64,000 bases of DNA. Source: Moraxella sp. ZY210820. Lineage in GTDB: Bacteria > Pseudomonadota > Gammaproteobacteria > Pseudomonadales > Moraxellaceae. The stretch is from NCBI RefSeq assembly GCF_030674635.1, contig NZ_CP089978.1, forward strand, positions 124,001 to 188,000, written 5' to 3'. The notes beneath the pieces are model-generated. The model did no database searches, had not been told where the DNA came from, and saw nothing but the letters and a program-made list of their open reading frames with translations. The translations under genes were made by a program, and so were the position numbers. Of this stretch, positions 19,524 through 28,410 are shown one piece after another. How positions within the stretch are numbered: position 1 is the stretch's first letter; the number at the start of each line of letters is the position of its first letter.

Positions 19524-20012
19524 ATGAGTGATTTACTAGAGCCAAAACCTGAACAATCGGAATCAACCGATTCTAAAAAAACGAGCAATACAAAAAATAA
19601 GCAAACCATTTTAGCGGTTGCTATTGCTATTTTAGTATTGGGTGCTGGCGGATATTGGTTTATGAATTCATCTCAGGAAGAGCCTGTTGTTGTTGAGCAA
19701 CAACCTGCACCAGTCCAAGCAACAGAGATAACAGAACCTGCACCGACAAGTGAACCAACACCAACAATGCCTGATAACACAGCACCTGTGGTTGAAGAGA
19801 AAGTGTTGGTTGAAGAAAGTATTTTATCTGAGCCGATTGCTGAAGATGTGAGTTTACAACAAGAAGAGATTGATAAACTCAAAGAAATTGAAAAGCAACT
19901 GATTGAACAAAAAGTTAATTTAGAAGCTCAATCACAAGATGTTGATGAATTGATTCGTTTAAAAGAAGAGCAAATTCGCTTATTCGAAGCAGAGCTTGCT
20001 AAAAAGCAATAA
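19524..20012 (+). CDS. Single-pass membrane protein with coiled coil
   Basis: The 162-residue protein has a charged cytoplasmic N-terminus, one membrane segment (about 27-47), a Pro/Thr/Glu-rich linker and a C-terminal Glu/Leu/Lys coiled coil from about 112 to the end. No enzymatic motif is visible. AAAGGA precedes its ATG. The design resembles a periplasmic spacer or scaffold; no family is recognised. A bidirectional terminator separates it from the glycosyltransferase gene. Confidence 0.75.
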   Translation: MSDLLEPKPEQSESTDSKKTSNTKNKQTILAVAIAILVLGAGGYWFMNSSQEEPVVVEQQPAPVQATEITEPAPTSEPTPTMPDNTAPVVEEKVLVEESILSEPIAEDVSLQQEEIDKLKEIEKQLIEQKVNLEAQSQDVDELIRLKEEQIRLFEAELAKKQ

Positions 20013-20062
20013 TTGTAAAAATATTTCATCATATATCTATGTAGTTGATTTGGATACTACAT

Positions 20063-20100
20063 AAAAACGCCTATCTCAATTAAGATAGGCGTTTTATTGT
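20063..20100. terminator. Bidirectional terminator
   Basis: The stem AAAACGCCTATCT / AGATAGGCGTTTT is followed by ATTGTT on the plus strand; A-rich sequence on the other side serves the minus-strand glycosyltransferase gene. Confidence 0.85.
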
Positions 20101-20112
20101 TACATCAAAATC

Positions 20113-22164
20113 TTATTCAGGTTTTGCTGTACGTGTTGTTTTCTTTTTAGTAGTTGTTGAGCTACTGGTTTTTTTGCTTGTCGTCTTTTTAGCCGTTGTT
20201 TTCTTAGATTTAGCCGTCTCAGCTTCTGATGCTTTAGTTTCTTCCTCAATCGCTAAAGATTGTTGAGTTACTTTTTTAGCTTTGGTTGCTTTTGGCGTTG
20301 CTGGTGTCCATAAACCTTTTTCTTCAACTTTTGCTAACAATACTTTACCCATTGGTGTTGGGTCGCCTGTAAATAAAGTTTGTAAACCATTATTTTCAAT
20401 GATTTGACGGCGTAATGCCAAACGTTCAGCATGATTTTCAGCTAACCAGATTGCACGTTCTACATATTCATCAGCAGTTTTGGTTACTAATTGGTCTAAA
20501 GGTAAACCTAAACGTGCAAATAAACCTTCATCGATGTGTTCGTGAACTTCATCACCAGTCTTACAAATACCCACTAAACCTAGAGTTACCATATCGATAA
20601 TACCATTGGTATTACCAAATGGGAATGGATTAATCATCATATCACATTGATGTAATACTTGTAGATATTCATGATATGGACGATGTGTATAAATACTTGC
20701 TTGGTCGCCTAAATATGATTTAATAAAGCGAGTTGTATAAGGGTGTGTAATTCCTGATGATTGACCTAAAGCAAAATGGAAATGTACAGGTACTTTAGAA
20801 CGATCACGGATTGCTTGACACGCTTTTAAGAAGTATGGATTTAACTTCATTGTTGTAGCTGCAACACCGATATTCACTACTTCAGGATTTTCACGCAAAC
20901 GGTATTCAACAGCACTTGGTGCTAATGCTGATGGAACATACGGTAAAGCATCTTTTGGTAAGCGTAATAAAGTTTCGCTAAAGCATGATTCTGAACCGAC
21001 ATAATCATCTTCTACGATGACATAATCAATAAATGGAGAATGTGTAGTCGCAGGGTGTCCTAAAGCAATGGTTTGAATTGGTGCAATTTTAGTATTACTT
21101 AAGAAAATCGTTGTTAAATCCATACCGATACTTGGCATATATAACACTGCTGGTTGATATTTTTCAGCCAATTCACGGATATAGTTAAGTTTATCTACAA
21201 TAGAATTGCCTTGTACAAGGAAAAACTCATCAAATACCTCACGACCTTTTTCATCGACTGCTTCACCACCGAAACCAACGATATGGAAATGTTCACGAGC
21301 GGCAATCATTGAAGTCGAATGAGTACGATAAATTGAATGAGCCGAATGGAAATGCTCCAACAACACAAACATCACAGGCTTACCGTTCGTTTTGCCGATA
21401 CGACTTACATCACGGTCTTTCCAGTCTAATTGTAACAAATGATTACGAATCACTTGGTTTAGGCTTTCTTTAACACGGTGTTTATCTGCATCAATATCAT
21501 AACTACAATGCATATAGACATCGTGTGAAATACCCGATGGTAATTGATTTAAATTTTCAAAAGCTTTTAACTTTTCAGGGAACCATTTTAAAATAGCAGA
21601 ACGTTTGGTAAATGCAGATTCAGTTGCAATAAAACGTGGAGATTGTAAAGCAAAGCATAAAGATGCACATAACACAGGATTAATTTGCCATAATACATCT
21701 AGATTCAAAGGAATATTTGATTCTGGTGAATATAAAATACAGAATTTTTTCCAAACATCAATATCATTGACTAAATGAACTGCTGAGTCTTGTTCATTTG
21801 GTTGTTGGTTATAAGTACGGATAATATGGTCGGTATTGATATAAGAACTGCTGGCAAAACAAATTGCTAACCAACGGTGTAATGACATAAAACGTTGGAA
21901 TCCTGAATCTGAAATGCCAAAACTATGACGACTATCAAATAAATCAGTAACAGCAGCAGTTAAACGTGTACAAAAGTGTTTAACTACTTCTTGTTCTGAA
22001 TAGATTAACTGAGATGGATAGCTAAACTCAATATTTTGTAAAGAACCAAAATTTTGATCTAATTGCCCCAAAATATTTAATAATTCAGTAACTGCAACTT
22101 CAAAATCTAGTGCTTTTACTGCTTGTTCAAATTTACTTAAGCTCACGATTTGTTGTGTCATCAT
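20113..22164 (-). CDS. HMW1C-type protein N-glycosyltransferase with Lys-rich tail
   Basis: The 683-residue protein matches the GT41 HMW1C/NGT family, cytoplasmic enzymes that add hexose from UDP-sugar to Asn in adhesins. Diagnostic strings are GHPATTHSPFIDYVIVEDDY, LLRLPKDALPY, FHFALGQSSG and NPFPFGNTNGIIDMVTLG. Family members are usually about 620 residues; here the last 60 or so residues are an extra low-complexity tail rich in Lys, Thr and Ser. The enzyme's usual partners, a two-partner secreted adhesin and its transporter, are not in this window. It stands alone between two hairpins. Confidence 0.9.
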   Translation of the reverse strand: MMTQQIVSLSKFEQAVKALDFEVAVTELLNILGQLDQNFGSLQNIEFSYPSQLIYSEQEVVKHFCTRLTAAVTDLFDSRHSFGISDSGFQRFMSLHRWLAICFASSSYINTDHIIRTYNQQPNEQDSAVHLVNDIDVWKKFCILYSPESNIPLNLDVLWQINPVLCASLCFALQSPRFIATESAFTKRSAILKWFPEKLKAFENLNQLPSGISHDVYMHCSYDIDADKHRVKESLNQVIRNHLLQLDWKDRDVSRIGKTNGKPVMFVLLEHFHSAHSIYRTHSTSMIAAREHFHIVGFGGEAVDEKGREVFDEFFLVQGNSIVDKLNYIRELAEKYQPAVLYMPSIGMDLTTIFLSNTKIAPIQTIALGHPATTHSPFIDYVIVEDDYVGSESCFSETLLRLPKDALPYVPSALAPSAVEYRLRENPEVVNIGVAATTMKLNPYFLKACQAIRDRSKVPVHFHFALGQSSGITHPYTTRFIKSYLGDQASIYTHRPYHEYLQVLHQCDMMINPFPFGNTNGIIDMVTLGLVGICKTGDEVHEHIDEGLFARLGLPLDQLVTKTADEYVERAIWLAENHAERLALRRQIIENNGLQTLFTGDPTPMGKVLLAKVEEKGLWTPATPKATKAKKVTQQSLAIEEETKASEAETAKSKKTTAKKTTSKKTSSSTTTKKKTTRTAKPE

Positions 22165-22315
22165 ATAATACTCATCTAAGAATAATAGTGATATTATAAA
22201 ATGTTTTTGTTAAAATATCAGTAAAAAAATGTGATATTCATCATATTATTTTGTTGTTCAACACGATATGATTGAGAAATGGAATAGTCATAATATTGAT
22301 GATAAAATACTCTAT

Positions 22316-22370
22316 AGGCATAGTGTTTCCTTAATTTTGGTTAAAGATTATTAAGTTTAACACTATGCCT
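22316..22370. terminator. Long inverted repeat between xthA and glycosyltransferase gene
   Basis: The 12-base perfect arms AGGCATAGTGTT (22316-22327) and AACACTATGCCT (22359-22370) enclose 31 bases. It lies 25 bases beyond the xthA stop codon. The U-run is weak on the minus strand and better on the plus strand, so the terminator role is probable but not certain. Confidence 0.5.
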
Positions 22371-22394
22371 GTTTATTTTGTAGTCATTTTAAAT

Positions 22395-23222
22395 TTAAAG
22401 CTGATAATCAATAATCACAGGTGCATGGTCGCTAAACCATTCGTCCTTGTACACCCATGCATTGACGGTACGGTCTTTCCAATCTGGTGAGCAGGCTTGA
22501 TAGTCAATACGCCAACCCACATTTTTGGCACGGGCTTGCCCTCGATTTGACCACCATGAATATAAATCGGCTTCTTTACGCACCACACGAAATGTATCAA
22601 CATAACCCAAATCATCATAAATATGGTCGAGCCATGCACGTTCATGCGGTAAACAGCCCGATGCTTTTTGATTACCTGACCAGTTTTTAATATCGATTTT
22701 TTTATGCACGATATTATAATCACCACACACAATCACTGATTTATTTTCATTTCGCCAATGTTTTAAAATTGCTTTATATTCTTCTAAAAATAAATCTTTT
22801 CTGGCTTGGGCTTCATCGCCAGATGAACCAGATGGTAAATATAATGATGAAATAAAAGCAGGTTCGCTAACGCCAAATTCGGTTAAATCAAATTCAGCAG
22901 TGATAAATCGCCCTTGTGTATCGGCAAGTTCAAAACCTAAACCTGTAGTAATATTTTTAATCGGTAATCGGCTATAAATTGCAGTGCCTGCATAGCCTGC
23001 TTTTTCGGCAGGAAATAAATGAGCGTGCCAGCCTTCGGGTTTAAATTTATCCGTCCATTGCTCGTGAGTCAGACGAGTTTCTTGCATACAGACCACATCT
23101 GCTTCGGTGGTGGCAAGCCAATTAAAAAAGCCTTTTTTCTCAGCAGCCCGTAAACCATTGACATTAATTGAAATCACACGCAAAATTTTTTTGTCGTGCG
23201 AATACTGATTTTTTGCTATCAT
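22395..23222 (-). CDS. xthA: Exodeoxyribonuclease III
   Basis: ExoIII removes 3' blocks and cuts at abasic sites in base excision repair. The 275-residue protein has the family motifs SINVNGLRAAEKKG, the metal-binding glutamate in VCMQETRL, CGDYNIVHKKID and the C-terminal SDHAPVIIDYQL with the catalytic Asp-His pair. About 14 residues precede the conserved core. It is divergent from pyrE with only 37 bases between start codons, so the promoters must overlap or lie inside the coding sequences. Confidence 0.93.
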   Translation of the reverse strand: MIAKNQYSHDKKILRVISINVNGLRAAEKKGFFNWLATTEADVVCMQETRLTHEQWTDKFKPEGWHAHLFPAEKAGYAGTAIYSRLPIKNITTGLGFELADTQGRFITAEFDLTEFGVSEPAFISSLYLPSGSSGDEAQARKDLFLEEYKAILKHWRNENKSVIVCGDYNIVHKKIDIKNWSGNQKASGCLPHERAWLDHIYDDLGYVDTFRVVRKEADLYSWWSNRGQARAKNVGWRIDYQACSPDWKDRTVNAWVYKDEWFSDHAPVIIDYQL

Positions 23223-23259
23223 ATCACTATCTCTAAAAAATAATGCGGTAGTATAGCAA

Positions 23260-23910
23260 ATGACAGCAAAAACTTCATTTAATGCACATCAATTTATTGA
23301 ACTTGCATTAAACAAAAATGTATTACGCTTTGGCGAATTTACTTTAAAATCAGGTCGTGTTAGCCCTTATTTTTTTAATGCGGGTTTGCTTAACGATGGC
23401 GAAGCCTTAGCATTATTGGCACAAGGCTATGCTGATAAACTCATGCAATGTACTGATGTTGAAGTGATTTTTGGTCCTGCTTATAAAGGTATTCCATTTG
23501 TATCGGCAACAGCGGTAGCATTACAAGTCTATCATCAAAAAAATGTGCCTTGGGGTTTTAATCGTAAAGAAGCGAAAGACCATGGCGAAGGTGGTGTATT
23601 AGTGGGTGCAGATGTGGCTAGCAAATCTGTTTGGATTATTGATGATGTGATTACCGCTGGTACAGCCATTCGTGAAGTGGTTGATATTTTAAGTAAAGCA
23701 GGTGCGAAAATTGCTGGTGTAATTGTAGCTCTCGACCGTCAGGAAAAAGGTTTAGGTGAAACATCAGCCTTGCAAGAAGTACAACAACAGTTAAATATTC
23801 CAGTTCACGCTTTAATCACGATGCAAGATTTGATGGAGTTTTTACAAGTGAAAGGCGAAACAAGTGCATTAGCAAAAATGCAAGCCTATCGTGAGCAATA
23901 TGGTATTTAA
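23260..23910 (+). CDS. pyrE: Orotate phosphoribosyltransferase
   Basis: PyrE joins orotate to PRPP to give orotidine 5'-phosphate in pyrimidine synthesis. The 216-residue protein shows the PRPP loop VWIIDDVITAGTAIRE, the flexible loop containing GFNRKEAKDHGEGG and the N-terminal LKSGRVSPYFFNAG segment. Length matches the family. The close divergent arrangement with xthA resembles that in related bacteria. Confidence 0.95.
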   Translation: MTAKTSFNAHQFIELALNKNVLRFGEFTLKSGRVSPYFFNAGLLNDGEALALLAQGYADKLMQCTDVEVIFGPAYKGIPFVSATAVALQVYHQKNVPWGFNRKEAKDHGEGGVLVGADVASKSVWIIDDVITAGTAIREVVDILSKAGAKIAGVIVALDRQEKGLGETSALQEVQQQLNIPVHALITMQDLMEFLQVKGETSALAKMQAYREQYGI

Positions 23911-23990
23911 CTAAGTTAATGATTTTATGGAAAATATTATCGATATAATGGTAATATTTTCCTTATTATCGGCATTGAGTGATTAAATTT

Positions 23991-24641
23991 ATGGCACAAT
24001 TCGCAGTCATTGGCTTAGGTAGCTTTGGTGGTACGGTGGCACGTCAATTAGTCCATTTAGGACATGATGTGTTAGGTATTGATAATGTTAAAAAAAATGT
24101 TGAAGATTTTGCAGAAATTCTAACTTATGCTGTCATTGCGGACGCAAGTGATGAATCGGTTTTAGAAGAATTAAATTTACAAAATTATGAAGCGGTCGTA
24201 GTAGCGATTGGCGAGGATATTGAAGCCAGTATTTTATGTGTATTACATTTACGTAATTTAGGGGTCAAGACGATTTGGGGAGCGGCAAAAACAAAAGCCC
24301 ATCATATGATTTTATCACATTTAAAAGTTGATAAAATTATTCATCCAGAGCAAGATATGGGTATGCGTGTGGCAAATGCTTTAAATTATCCTATTGTAAG
24401 TCGTTATATGGCGTTGGGCGATGACCATTTTATCGCTAAAATTCGTGTTCCAAATCAATTAATTGGTTTACCTTTAGCAAAGTTAATTGAACAAGAAAAA
24501 ACCATTAAATTGATGGTATTTAAACGTGGAAAGCAAGTCATTCAAGATATTCCAGAAACATTATTATTAGAATTGGGCGATATTTTAGTGATTGAAGGTT
24601 TCTTACATGATTTGAAAAAATTATATCATCGTTATTTTTAA
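23991..24641 (+). CDS. TrkA/KtrA-type potassium uptake regulatory subunit
   Basis: The 216-residue cytoplasmic protein has an RCK Rossmann fold with FAVIGLGSFGG near the start and a C-terminal TrkA-C domain (about 135-215). Such proteins gate a Trk/Ktr potassium channel in response to nucleotides. With a single RCK domain it is KtrA-like, not like the double-domain TrkA. ATG at 23991 is preferred to a GTG at 23979. The membrane partner follows 26 bases downstream. Confidence 0.9.
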   Translation: MAQFAVIGLGSFGGTVARQLVHLGHDVLGIDNVKKNVEDFAEILTYAVIADASDESVLEELNLQNYEAVVVAIGEDIEASILCVLHLRNLGVKTIWGAAKTKAHHMILSHLKVDKIIHPEQDMGMRVANALNYPIVSRYMALGDDHFIAKIRVPNQLIGLPLAKLIEQEKTIKLMVFKRGKQVIQDIPETLLLELGDILVIEGFLHDLKKLYHRYF

Positions 24642-24667
24642 GCACCATTTTACAGAAGTATTATTAA

Positions 24668-26005
24668 ATGAAAAATAACATACTTAAAAAAGAAAAAATT
24701 AATTTGAGTCCACCAAGTATGCTTGCACTCAGTTTTGCTGTGTGTATTTTGTTGGGGACGATATTGTTAAAATTACCTATTACACAAAATTATGATATTT
24801 CATGGGTAGAAGCCTTATTTACCACTGTTTCTGCAGTAACCATTACAGGTTTGTCAGTGGTTAATATTGGTGAAACCTTTACCATGACAGGGCAGTTGAT
24901 TATTTTAGCGTTAATGCAAATTGGTGGTTTGGGATTTATGACCTTTGCGATTTTGGCAGTATTAAGTTTTTCTAAAAAAGTCGCATTAAAACAACAGCTT
25001 ATGGCACAAGATAGCCTAGATCAAACCAGTTTAGCTAAAGTCGGTTTTATTGCAAAAGGGGTATTTTTATATACGCTGTTTTTTGAATTTATTGGTTTTA
25101 GTATTTTAACTTATATTTGGTCGTGGTATTTTCCTATAAAAGATGCTATGTATTATGCTTTATTTTATAGTGTGTCTGCATTTAATAATGCAGGTTTTTC
25201 ATTGTTTAGTGATAGCTTGGTAAGCACAGTTTATAGCCCATTATTATTTATGACCATTAGTGTGTTATATATGATTGGTGGTTTGGGCTTTTTGGTGTTG
25301 ATGGATATTAAACGGCATAAAAAATGGAAACGACTTTCAACCAATAGTAAAATTATTTTATCTGGGGTTTTGTGTTTAAATGTTTTTGCATTTTTGATGA
25401 TTTGGTTAATGGAAGCCAAAAATCCTGCAACTTTAGGAGCAATGTCATTTGGCGACCAAGCGATTCATGCGTGGTTTCAAGCAACTGTGCCACGTTCAGC
25501 AGGATTTAATAGTATTCATACAGGCGAGATGATGCCATCATCTAGTTTTTTGACTATGTTGTTGATGTTTATTGGCGGTGGGTCATTGAGTACAGCAGGT
25601 GGCATTAAAGTTGGTACATTTGTGATATTGTGTATTAGCACTTTATCATTTTTACGCCGTCAAGATGAAGTCTATATTTTTAAACACGCTATTCCACAAA
25701 ATACCATTTTAAAAGCATTAGCAGTAACGTTAATTACTTGTGCAATGATTTGCATAGGTATGTTTTTGATTTTAATTTTTGAGCCAAAACAAAATTATTT
25801 AGATTTAATGTTTGAAGTGGTTTCGGCAAGTTGTACTGTGGGATTATCACGGGGGATTACGGGAGATTTATCTAATCCGAGTTTATTTATTTTGATGATC
25901 TTAATGTTTATGGGACGATTAGGACCTTTAACACTAGCTTATTTATTAGCGACATCACGTAAAAGTCGTATTCAACATGCCGAAGCTGATGTACAAATTG
26001 GTTAA
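24668..26005 (+). CDS. TrkH/KtrB-type potassium transporter
   Basis: The 445-residue membrane protein forms the potassium-conducting subunit of a Trk/Ktr system. It has four repeats of membrane-pore-membrane units; selectivity-loop glycines are seen in TVSAVTITGLS, SVSAFNNAGFS, ATVPRSAGFN and VVSASCTVGLS. It overlaps no other gene but is transcribed with the RCK subunit upstream. The start ATG at 24668 fits the N-terminal cytoplasmic helix. Confidence 0.92.
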   Translation: MKNNILKKEKINLSPPSMLALSFAVCILLGTILLKLPITQNYDISWVEALFTTVSAVTITGLSVVNIGETFTMTGQLIILALMQIGGLGFMTFAILAVLSFSKKVALKQQLMAQDSLDQTSLAKVGFIAKGVFLYTLFFEFIGFSILTYIWSWYFPIKDAMYYALFYSVSAFNNAGFSLFSDSLVSTVYSPLLFMTISVLYMIGGLGFLVLMDIKRHKKWKRLSTNSKIILSGVLCLNVFAFLMIWLMEAKNPATLGAMSFGDQAIHAWFQATVPRSAGFNSIHTGEMMPSSSFLTMLLMFIGGGSLSTAGGIKVGTFVILCISTLSFLRRQDEVYIFKHAIPQNTILKALAVTLITCAMICIGMFLILIFEPKQNYLDLMFEVVSASCTVGLSRGITGDLSNPSLFILMILMFMGRLGPLTLAYLLATSRKSRIQHAEADVQIG

Positions 26006-26066
26006 ATACTAAAGATTTACTTTTGATGTTAAATCGATACAATGTATAAATGATATCTAGGTATAT

Positions 26067-26096
26067 GAAAAAAGAGCGGTTCACGCCCGCCCTTTT
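26067..26096 (-). terminator. Terminator of the small basic gene (minus strand)
   Basis: Read on the minus strand, AAGGGCGG / CCGCTCTT with a loop of seven bases is followed by TTTTTC. It lies about 40 bases beyond the stop codon at 26133. It could also help to end the trkH transcript on the plus strand. Confidence 0.6.
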
Positions 26097-26132
26097 CTCC
26101 TTTGATTTCAATGCAGTACATTTAAAATACTC

Positions 26133-26294
26133 CTACAACCATGCTGTTTTACGCAGTTGTTGTTTCGTTTGTTTACGTTCACGGCGATGTACGGCTTTGG
26201 GTTTTTCCGTTTCAAATACGCCACCCTTTTTCAATAAAGGCGATAATGCCACATGATTACGCACTTTAATTTTAGGTAAAGATTTAAGTTTCAT
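26133..26294 (-). CDS. Small very basic protein, 53 residues
   Basis: A 53-residue ORF begins MKLKSLPKIKVRNHVALSPL and ends with a run of Lys, Arg and Gln followed by TAWL. About one third of the residues are basic. The pattern of an N-terminal LPKxKxRN and a basic tail resembles short ribosome-associated proteins; ArfA-like rescue factors share some of this, but the match is too weak to assign. Its own terminator lies downstream, and the broken gene of the rtcB operon ends ten bases upstream. Confidence 0.6.
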   Translation of the reverse strand: MKLKSLPKIKVRNHVALSPLLKKGGVFETEKPKAVHRRERKQTKQQLRKTAWL

Positions 26295-26304
26295 ATACAT
26301 TTTC

Positions 26305-26826
26305 CTATTTTAGGTTTAAATATTTCAATGAGTTAATAATATCACCTGTACCAATCAAAACATTGTGATGATTGATTGCAATTAACCATTGATATTTTTT
26401 AGAAACAAAATACACTTCATCAAAAAAGCACATTTCATCAATGATTTTTTGAATGGTTAAAATATTACCTTCACAAAACCACAATTTAACATCACCAAAG
26501 CTTGTGGCAATAAACCAAATTTTCTCATTATTATCAATCAGTTGATTTAGATAAATTTCTGGTCTATCATTTAAACAACCAACAGAATAATACTCATCAA
26601 GATTTTGCCAAATTGTTGGTAAATTCTGTAACGGGCTATTTTTACAAAAGGTTTGATAAATCTTAGTTTGAATTTCACGTCAATTATCATAAGGCGATAG
26701 CAAGCGAAATTCGTCATCGGTTAACTGCAATTTAACTTTTAATTGCGATAATTCCGCTCGTATCTCGTCCCATTCTTTATGATTGGCTCGGCGTTTGCCG
26801 TTTTCATTAAAATAAGGATAGGTCAT
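26305..26826 (-). pseudogene. Hypothetical gene of the rtcB operon with an internal stop codon
   Basis: Reading from the ATG at 26826, just two bases after the rtcB stop, gives MTYPYFNENGKRRANHKEWDE... interrupted by TGA at codon 49 (26680-26682); the same frame then stays open for 124 more codons to 26305. A single change TGG to TGA (tryptophan) would explain it. The part after the stop is rich in aromatic residues and looks like a normal folded domain. Without the stop the protein would have 173 residues. No family is recognised. Sequencing error is the main alternative. Confidence 0.7.
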
Positions 26827-26828
26827 AA

Positions 26829-28043
26829 TCACCCCTTAATACACATCACTTGTTTTAGTGTATGCACGACTTCAATTAAATCACTTTGGTTTGCCATGAC
26901 CTCATCAATATCTTTATAGGCTGATGGAATTTCATCGACCACACCTTTGTCTTTACGACATTCGATACCTTGTGTTTGAGCAATCAAATCTTGCTGATTA
27001 AACAATAATTTCGCTTTAGAACGGCTCATTTTTCGTCCTGCACCATGCGAACAAGAACAAAAGCTATCAGGATTCCCCTTACCTTTGACGATATAAGACT
27101 TTGCCCCCATTGAGCCGGGAATAATGCCGTATTCATCAAGCCCAGCACGAATTGCCCCTTTGCGAGTAACGTACACATCTTCACCAAAATGATGTTCCTT
27201 TTCAACATAATTATGATGACAATTAATCGCTTCTTTGGTCATCTGAAAACTTGGTAATAATGGACGCATTGCCTCCAAAATTAATCGCATCATTTCACGG
27301 CGATTTTCATAGGCATAATCTTGAGCCCACGCCACTGCCTCGACATAATCATCAAAATTGGCTGAACCTTCCGCAAAATAGGACAAATCTTTATCAGGCA
27401 CATGACCAAAACGACTTTGTGCTTCTTTCTTCGCCCGTTCAATAAAATATGTGCCAATCACATTGCCCAAGCCACGACTACCCGAATGTAGCATGACCCA
27501 AACATCATTATTTTCATCGATACATAGTTCAATAAAATGATTGCCACCACCCAACGTACCAAGCTGTTTTTGCCAAGTCGCATCAAATTGGCGTAGCATA
27601 CGGCATAGAGCTGGGTGTTTATCGGTAATTTGTTTTAAACGCTTGTCTAACGGTGATAAAGTTGATGCTTTAGCTTTGACCTGTTTATGCTGTTCAAAAC
27701 CGACAGGGACTTTACGTTCAATAGCATTGCGTAATGCTGATAAATTATCAGGCAGTTGATGAGCCTTTAAACTTAGACGAATCGCGTTCATTCCGCAACC
27801 AATATCTACGCCCACCGCTGACGGAATAATCGCATTTTTGGTCGGAATCACACTGCCCACCGTTGCCCCTTTGCCCAAATGTACATCAGGCATCACCGCA
27901 ATATGTGAGTGAATAAAATTCAGTTGTGCCATTTTACGCAGTTGGTCTAGGCTTTCTTCATCGACATCTTGTGTATAAATTTTCACAGGTACACCATAGC
28001 CTGTTTGTTCGGCTTTGGCATTTAAAATCAGTTGTATAGCCAT
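26829..28043 (-). CDS. rtcB: RNA-splicing ligase RtcB
   Basis: RtcB joins RNA ends with 2',3'-cyclic phosphate or 3'-phosphate to 5'-OH ends using GTP and Mn2+. The 404-residue protein has the metal site motifs GVDIGCGMNAIR, LGGGNHFIEL and HSGSRGLGN, and the guanylylated histidine in CSHGAGRKMSRSKA. The ATG at 28043 is chosen; an upstream TTG at 28052 adds three residues. In other proteobacteria rtcB is controlled by RtcR and paired with rtcA; neither gene is seen here. The following gene, two bases downstream, is interrupted. Confidence 0.94.
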   Translation of the reverse strand: MAIQLILNAKAEQTGYGVPVKIYTQDVDEESLDQLRKMAQLNFIHSHIAVMPDVHLGKGATVGSVIPTKNAIIPSAVGVDIGCGMNAIRLSLKAHQLPDNLSALRNAIERKVPVGFEQHKQVKAKASTLSPLDKRLKQITDKHPALCRMLRQFDATWQKQLGTLGGGNHFIELCIDENNDVWVMLHSGSRGLGNVIGTYFIERAKKEAQSRFGHVPDKDLSYFAEGSANFDDYVEAVAWAQDYAYENRREMMRLILEAMRPLLPSFQMTKEAINCHHNYVEKEHHFGEDVYVTRKGAIRAGLDEYGIIPGSMGAKSYIVKGKGNPDSFCSCSHGAGRKMSRSKAKLLFNQQDLIAQTQGIECRKDKGVVDEIPSAYKDIDEVMANQSDLIEVVHTLKQVMCIKG

Positions 28044-28114
28044 AAAAATCAATCTCTTGATTTGTCCGAATGGCTTTGAATATCCCTACAGAATTTTAAA
28101 AATTACCGTAACCC

Positions 28115-28181
28115 GTAGGGGCGAATAATATTCGCCCGATAAACTCAAGCACAGTACAGGGCAAATGTGATTTGCCCCTAC
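28115..28181. repeat. GTAGGGGCG...GCCCCTAC repeat, copy 3
   Basis: The 67-base unit begins GTAGGGGCGAAT and ends ATTTGCCCCTAC, giving near-perfect inverted ends, and an inner GGGCGAAT/ATTCGCCC palindrome follows the left end. It lies 72 bases upstream of rtcB. Its size and ends resemble a miniature inverted-repeat element. Confidence 0.7.
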
Positions 28182-28240
28182 AAATCTGTACCAATTTTTA
28201 GGTTGGATTAGTATATTTGGCATGATAATAAAAATCACGC

Positions 28241-28266
28241 AATAAAAAACCTAGCGAATGCTAGGC
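28241..28266 (-). terminator. Terminator on the minus strand upstream of rtcB
   Basis: On the minus strand CCTAGC ATTC GCTAGG is followed by TTTTTTATT. It would end a short transcript coming from about 28440 and lies before rtcB, so it could also act as an attenuator for that operon. Confidence 0.65.
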
Positions 28267-28287
28267 TAAAAATACTTTTAATCTATG

Positions 28288-28340
28288 GCATTCGGACAAA
28301 ATTAAATCTATATTTGATTTTTGCATTTTGTCCGACTATT
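28288..28340 (-). other. Inverted repeat with TCGGACAAAAT arms
   Basis: The arms TCGGACAAAAT and ATTTTGTCCGA are perfect over 11 bases with an AT-rich spacer. A third copy of the TTTGTCCGAATG string lies at 28063-28074, near the rtcB start. The 613-base gap from 28053 to 28665 holds this, the terminator, the leader ORF and repeat copy 3, and no larger gene. Confidence 0.55.
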
Positions 28341-28356
28341 TAGAACGTGTAGAACA

Positions 28357-28410
28357 TCATGCAAAAATCGTTAAACCTGTAAAGGCGAAATTTAAATTAA
28401 ACTGTTGCAT
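28357..28410 (-). CDS. Candidate 17-residue leader peptide
   Basis: A GAGGAGG sequence, four bases from an ATG, opens the frame MQQFNLNFAFTGLTIFA and stop. This ribosome-binding sequence is stronger than that of any neighbouring gene. The stop TGA overlaps another ATG with a five-codon frame. Downstream on the same strand are an 11-base inverted repeat (28287-28340 region) and a terminator. The arrangement resembles a leader peptide or a small-protein RNA. It may be chance, as the peptide has no known relative that I can name. Confidence 0.4.
   Translation of the reverse strand: MQQFNLNFAFTGLTIFA

Noticed and set aside
26680..26682. In-frame TGA could encode selenocysteine
   Set aside because: No SECIS-like hairpin directly downstream, and the flanking residues do not resemble a redox motif; a TGG to TGA change is simpler.
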